Assembly: GCA_007135795.1 (NCBI GenBank)
Contig: SLIE01000393.1
Location: 1 to 6,792 of the forward strand
Length of the DNA stretch: 6,792 nucleotides
Direction: 5' to 3'
Source: Desulfobacterales bacterium
GTDB taxonomy: Bacteria; Desulfobacterota; Desulfobacteria; Desulfobacterales; Desulfosalsimonadaceae
Made by a program: the position numbers and the translations under genes. This document shows positions 5,322 through 6,792 of the stretch, piece after piece; the first letter of the stretch is position 1, and each line of letters starts with the position of its first letter. Below the pieces are notes generated by a model that saw nothing but the letters and a program-made list of their open reading frames with translations, was not told where the DNA came from and did no database searches.

Positions 5322-6792
5322 TTATTCAAATATGGGTTTGACTTCTTCCAGGTAGTAGCATTCGATAATGTCTCCCACCTTGACGTCGTTGAACCGTTCA
5401 ATTCCGATACCGCATTCATAATTGCGCAACACTTCTTTGGCATCATCTTTAAATCGTTTGAGCGAGGAAATTTTACCGTCATGAATGACAATCCCATCCC
5501 GCACGATTCGAACAGACTGGTTCCGCTGAATTTTACCATCAATTACCATGCAGCCAGCAATAGAGCCGACCGAGGGAACATGAAATACCTGGCGGACTTC
5601 GGCTCGTCCAATAACCCGTTCTTCAAAAGTTGACGCCATCAGCCCCAGCATTGCATTCTTGATCTCTTTGATCGCGTCATATATAACATTGTAGTAACGA
5701 ATGCTTACATGCTCTTCTTCGGCCATTTGAGCCACTTTGCCGGTGGGGCGAACATTGAATCCCAGGATAATGGCATCCGATACGGCAGCCAGGGAAATGT
5801 CGGACTCGTGTATGGTTCCTGTGGCGGAATGAATGATGTTTATCTTGACTTCATTCGTCGACAGACTGGTAAGTGAATCTTTCAGGGCCTCTATGGACCC
5901 CTGAACATCGGCTTTAATGATCAGGTTCAGGTCTTTGACTTCTCCGTCGATCATTTGTTCGTACAACCCTTCCAGGCTCATCCGGCTGGTTTTTGCCAGG
6001 TCTACGGATCGCTGTTTCTGGAGACGGTGCTCACTGACATGCTTGGCGTCTTTTTCATCTGCAACACCGATAAACTCGTCACCGGCCATGGGGACACCCG
6101 TCAATCCAATAATTTCCACCGGATATGAGGGGCCGGCTTTTTTAATTGCCTTTCCCTTATCATTAAACATGGCACGAATTTTACCATAATACATACCGGC
6201 TACTACTGCATCACCAATGTTTACAGATCCTTCGCTGATAAGTACCGTGGCAACCGGACCGCGTCCCGTTTCCTGCCGTGACTCTATGACATATCCTCTT
6301 GCCCGTTTGTTGGGGTTGGCCTTGAGTTCGAGAACCTCGGCCTGTAAAAGAATCATTTCAAGGATTTCATCTATTCCTGTCTGTTCCTTTGCAGAAACAT
6401 TGACAAATATCGTATCCCCGCCCCAGTCTTCCGGTACAAGGTTTCTGTCTGCGAGTTCCCGTTTGATTTTCTCGGGATCTGCTCCTGGCTTGTCGATCTT
6501 GTTTACAGCCACGATGATTGGAACACCGGCCGCTCTGGAATGGTCGATCGCTTCTATGGTCTGGGGCATCACGCCGTCATCCGCAGCGACAACCAGGATA
6601 ACGATATCCGTAACCTGGGCGCCTCGCCCCCGCATTGCTGTAAACGCTTCGTGCCCCGGGGTATCCAGAAATACGATATCTCCCTTTTCATAGGGGACAT
6701 GGTAAGCACCAATGTGCTGGGTGATCCCGCCGGCTTCCTTATCAGCAACTTTGGAATGGCGTATAACGTCCAGCAGTGATGTTTTACCGTGA
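5322..6792 (-). CDS. infB: Translation initiation factor IF-2, C-terminal part (5' end outside window)
   Basis: IF2 is the cytoplasmic GTPase that places fMet-tRNA on the 30S subunit and promotes 50S joining. The visible part is 489 residues plus a TAA stop, in frame to the window edge, where a single base of the preceding codon remains. Its first residues, HGKTSLLD, are the second half of the P-loop (usual GHVDHGKT). Then come the G2 region [10 protein letters not shown] (about 21-30), G3 DTPGH (43-47), G4 NKID (97-100) and G5 SAK (133-135). Next are beta-barrel domain II (roughly 170-255), the linker domain with [10 protein letters not shown] and GFNVRPTG, and the fMet-tRNA-binding C-terminal domain with LKRFKDD and ECGIG. 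The body is intact, with no frameshift. The N-terminal domain and promoter lie beyond position 6792, so neither total length nor start can be given. An internal ATG at 6635 is not the start, because G1-G3 lie upstream of it. Confidence 0.98.
   Translation of the reverse strand, partial: HGKTSLLDVIRHSKVADKEAGGITQHIGAYHVPYEKGDIVFLDTPGHEAFTAMRGRGAQVTDIVILVVAADDGVMPQTIEAIDHSRAAGVPIIVAVNKIDKPGADPEKIKRELADRNLVPEDWGGDTIFVNVSAKEQTGIDEILEMILLQAEVLELKANPNKRARGYVIESRQETGRGPVATVLISEGSVNIGDAVVAGMYYGKIRAMFNDKGKAIKKAGPSYPVEIIGLTGVPMAGDEFIGVADEKDAKHVSEHRLQKQRSVDLAKTSRMSLEGLYEQMIDGEVKDLNLIIKADVQGSIEALKDSLTSLSTNEVKINIIHSATGTIHESDISLAAVSDAIILGFNVRPTGKVAQMAEEEHVSIRYYNVIYDAIKEIKNAMLGLMASTFEERVIGRAEVRQVFHVPSVGSIAGCMVIDGKIQRNQSVRIVRDGIVIHDGKISSLKRFKDDAKEVLRNYECGIGIERFNDVKVGDIIECYYLEEVKPIFE

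Noticed and set aside
5313..6779. Several plus-strand open frames of 79 to 158 codons opposite infB
   Set aside because: All are shadows of the highly conserved IF2 coding sequence, with low-complexity Ser/Arg/Pro-rich products.

Overview
The window holds one strand of a conserved bacterial translation and RNA-turnover cluster. All seven genes lie on the minus strand, in transcription order infB (3' two-thirds or less) - ylxP/DUF503 - rbfA - nrnA-type DHH phosphoesterase - truB - rpsO - pnp (cut off in its S1 domain). Both ends are open: infB loses everything upstream of the middle of its P-loop, and pnp loses its last residues. No RNA genes, mobile elements, CRISPR arrays or signs of horizontal transfer were seen.

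The gene order resembles the nusA-infB cluster of Firmicutes such as Bacillus subtilis (infB-ylxP-rbfA-truB-...-rpsO-pnpA), but with a DHH phosphoesterase between rbfA and truB. That arrangement, moderate GC and the style of the proteins suggest a Desulfobacterota (deltaproteobacterial, possibly sulfate-reducing) genome. The assignment is inferred from general familiarity, not from a search.

Layout from right to left: infB ends at 5322. A 75-bp spacer with two interlocking inverted repeats leads to ylxP. ylxP and rbfA overlap by ATGA, and rbfA and nrnA overlap by 35 nt. A 17-bp gap leads to truB, and a 59-bp gap leads to rpsO, which starts at TTG behind a perfect AGGAGG. A 430-bp spacer then separates rpsO from pnp. 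It carries a GC-rich hairpin, a good sigma70-type promoter candidate and a long leader hairpin.

The genes fit one theme. IF2 starts translation. RbfA and S15 build the 30S subunit, and TruB modifies tRNA. PNPase digests RNA to short oligonucleotides, which NrnA-type enzymes finish off. The coding content is ordinary and I found no undescribed system. The most interesting material is regulatory: the rpsO-pnp spacer, whose promoter plus long hairpin near the predicted 5' end recalls the RNase III/PNPase autoregulated pnp leader of E. coli, and the palindrome and promoter-like motif at the truB/rpsO junction.
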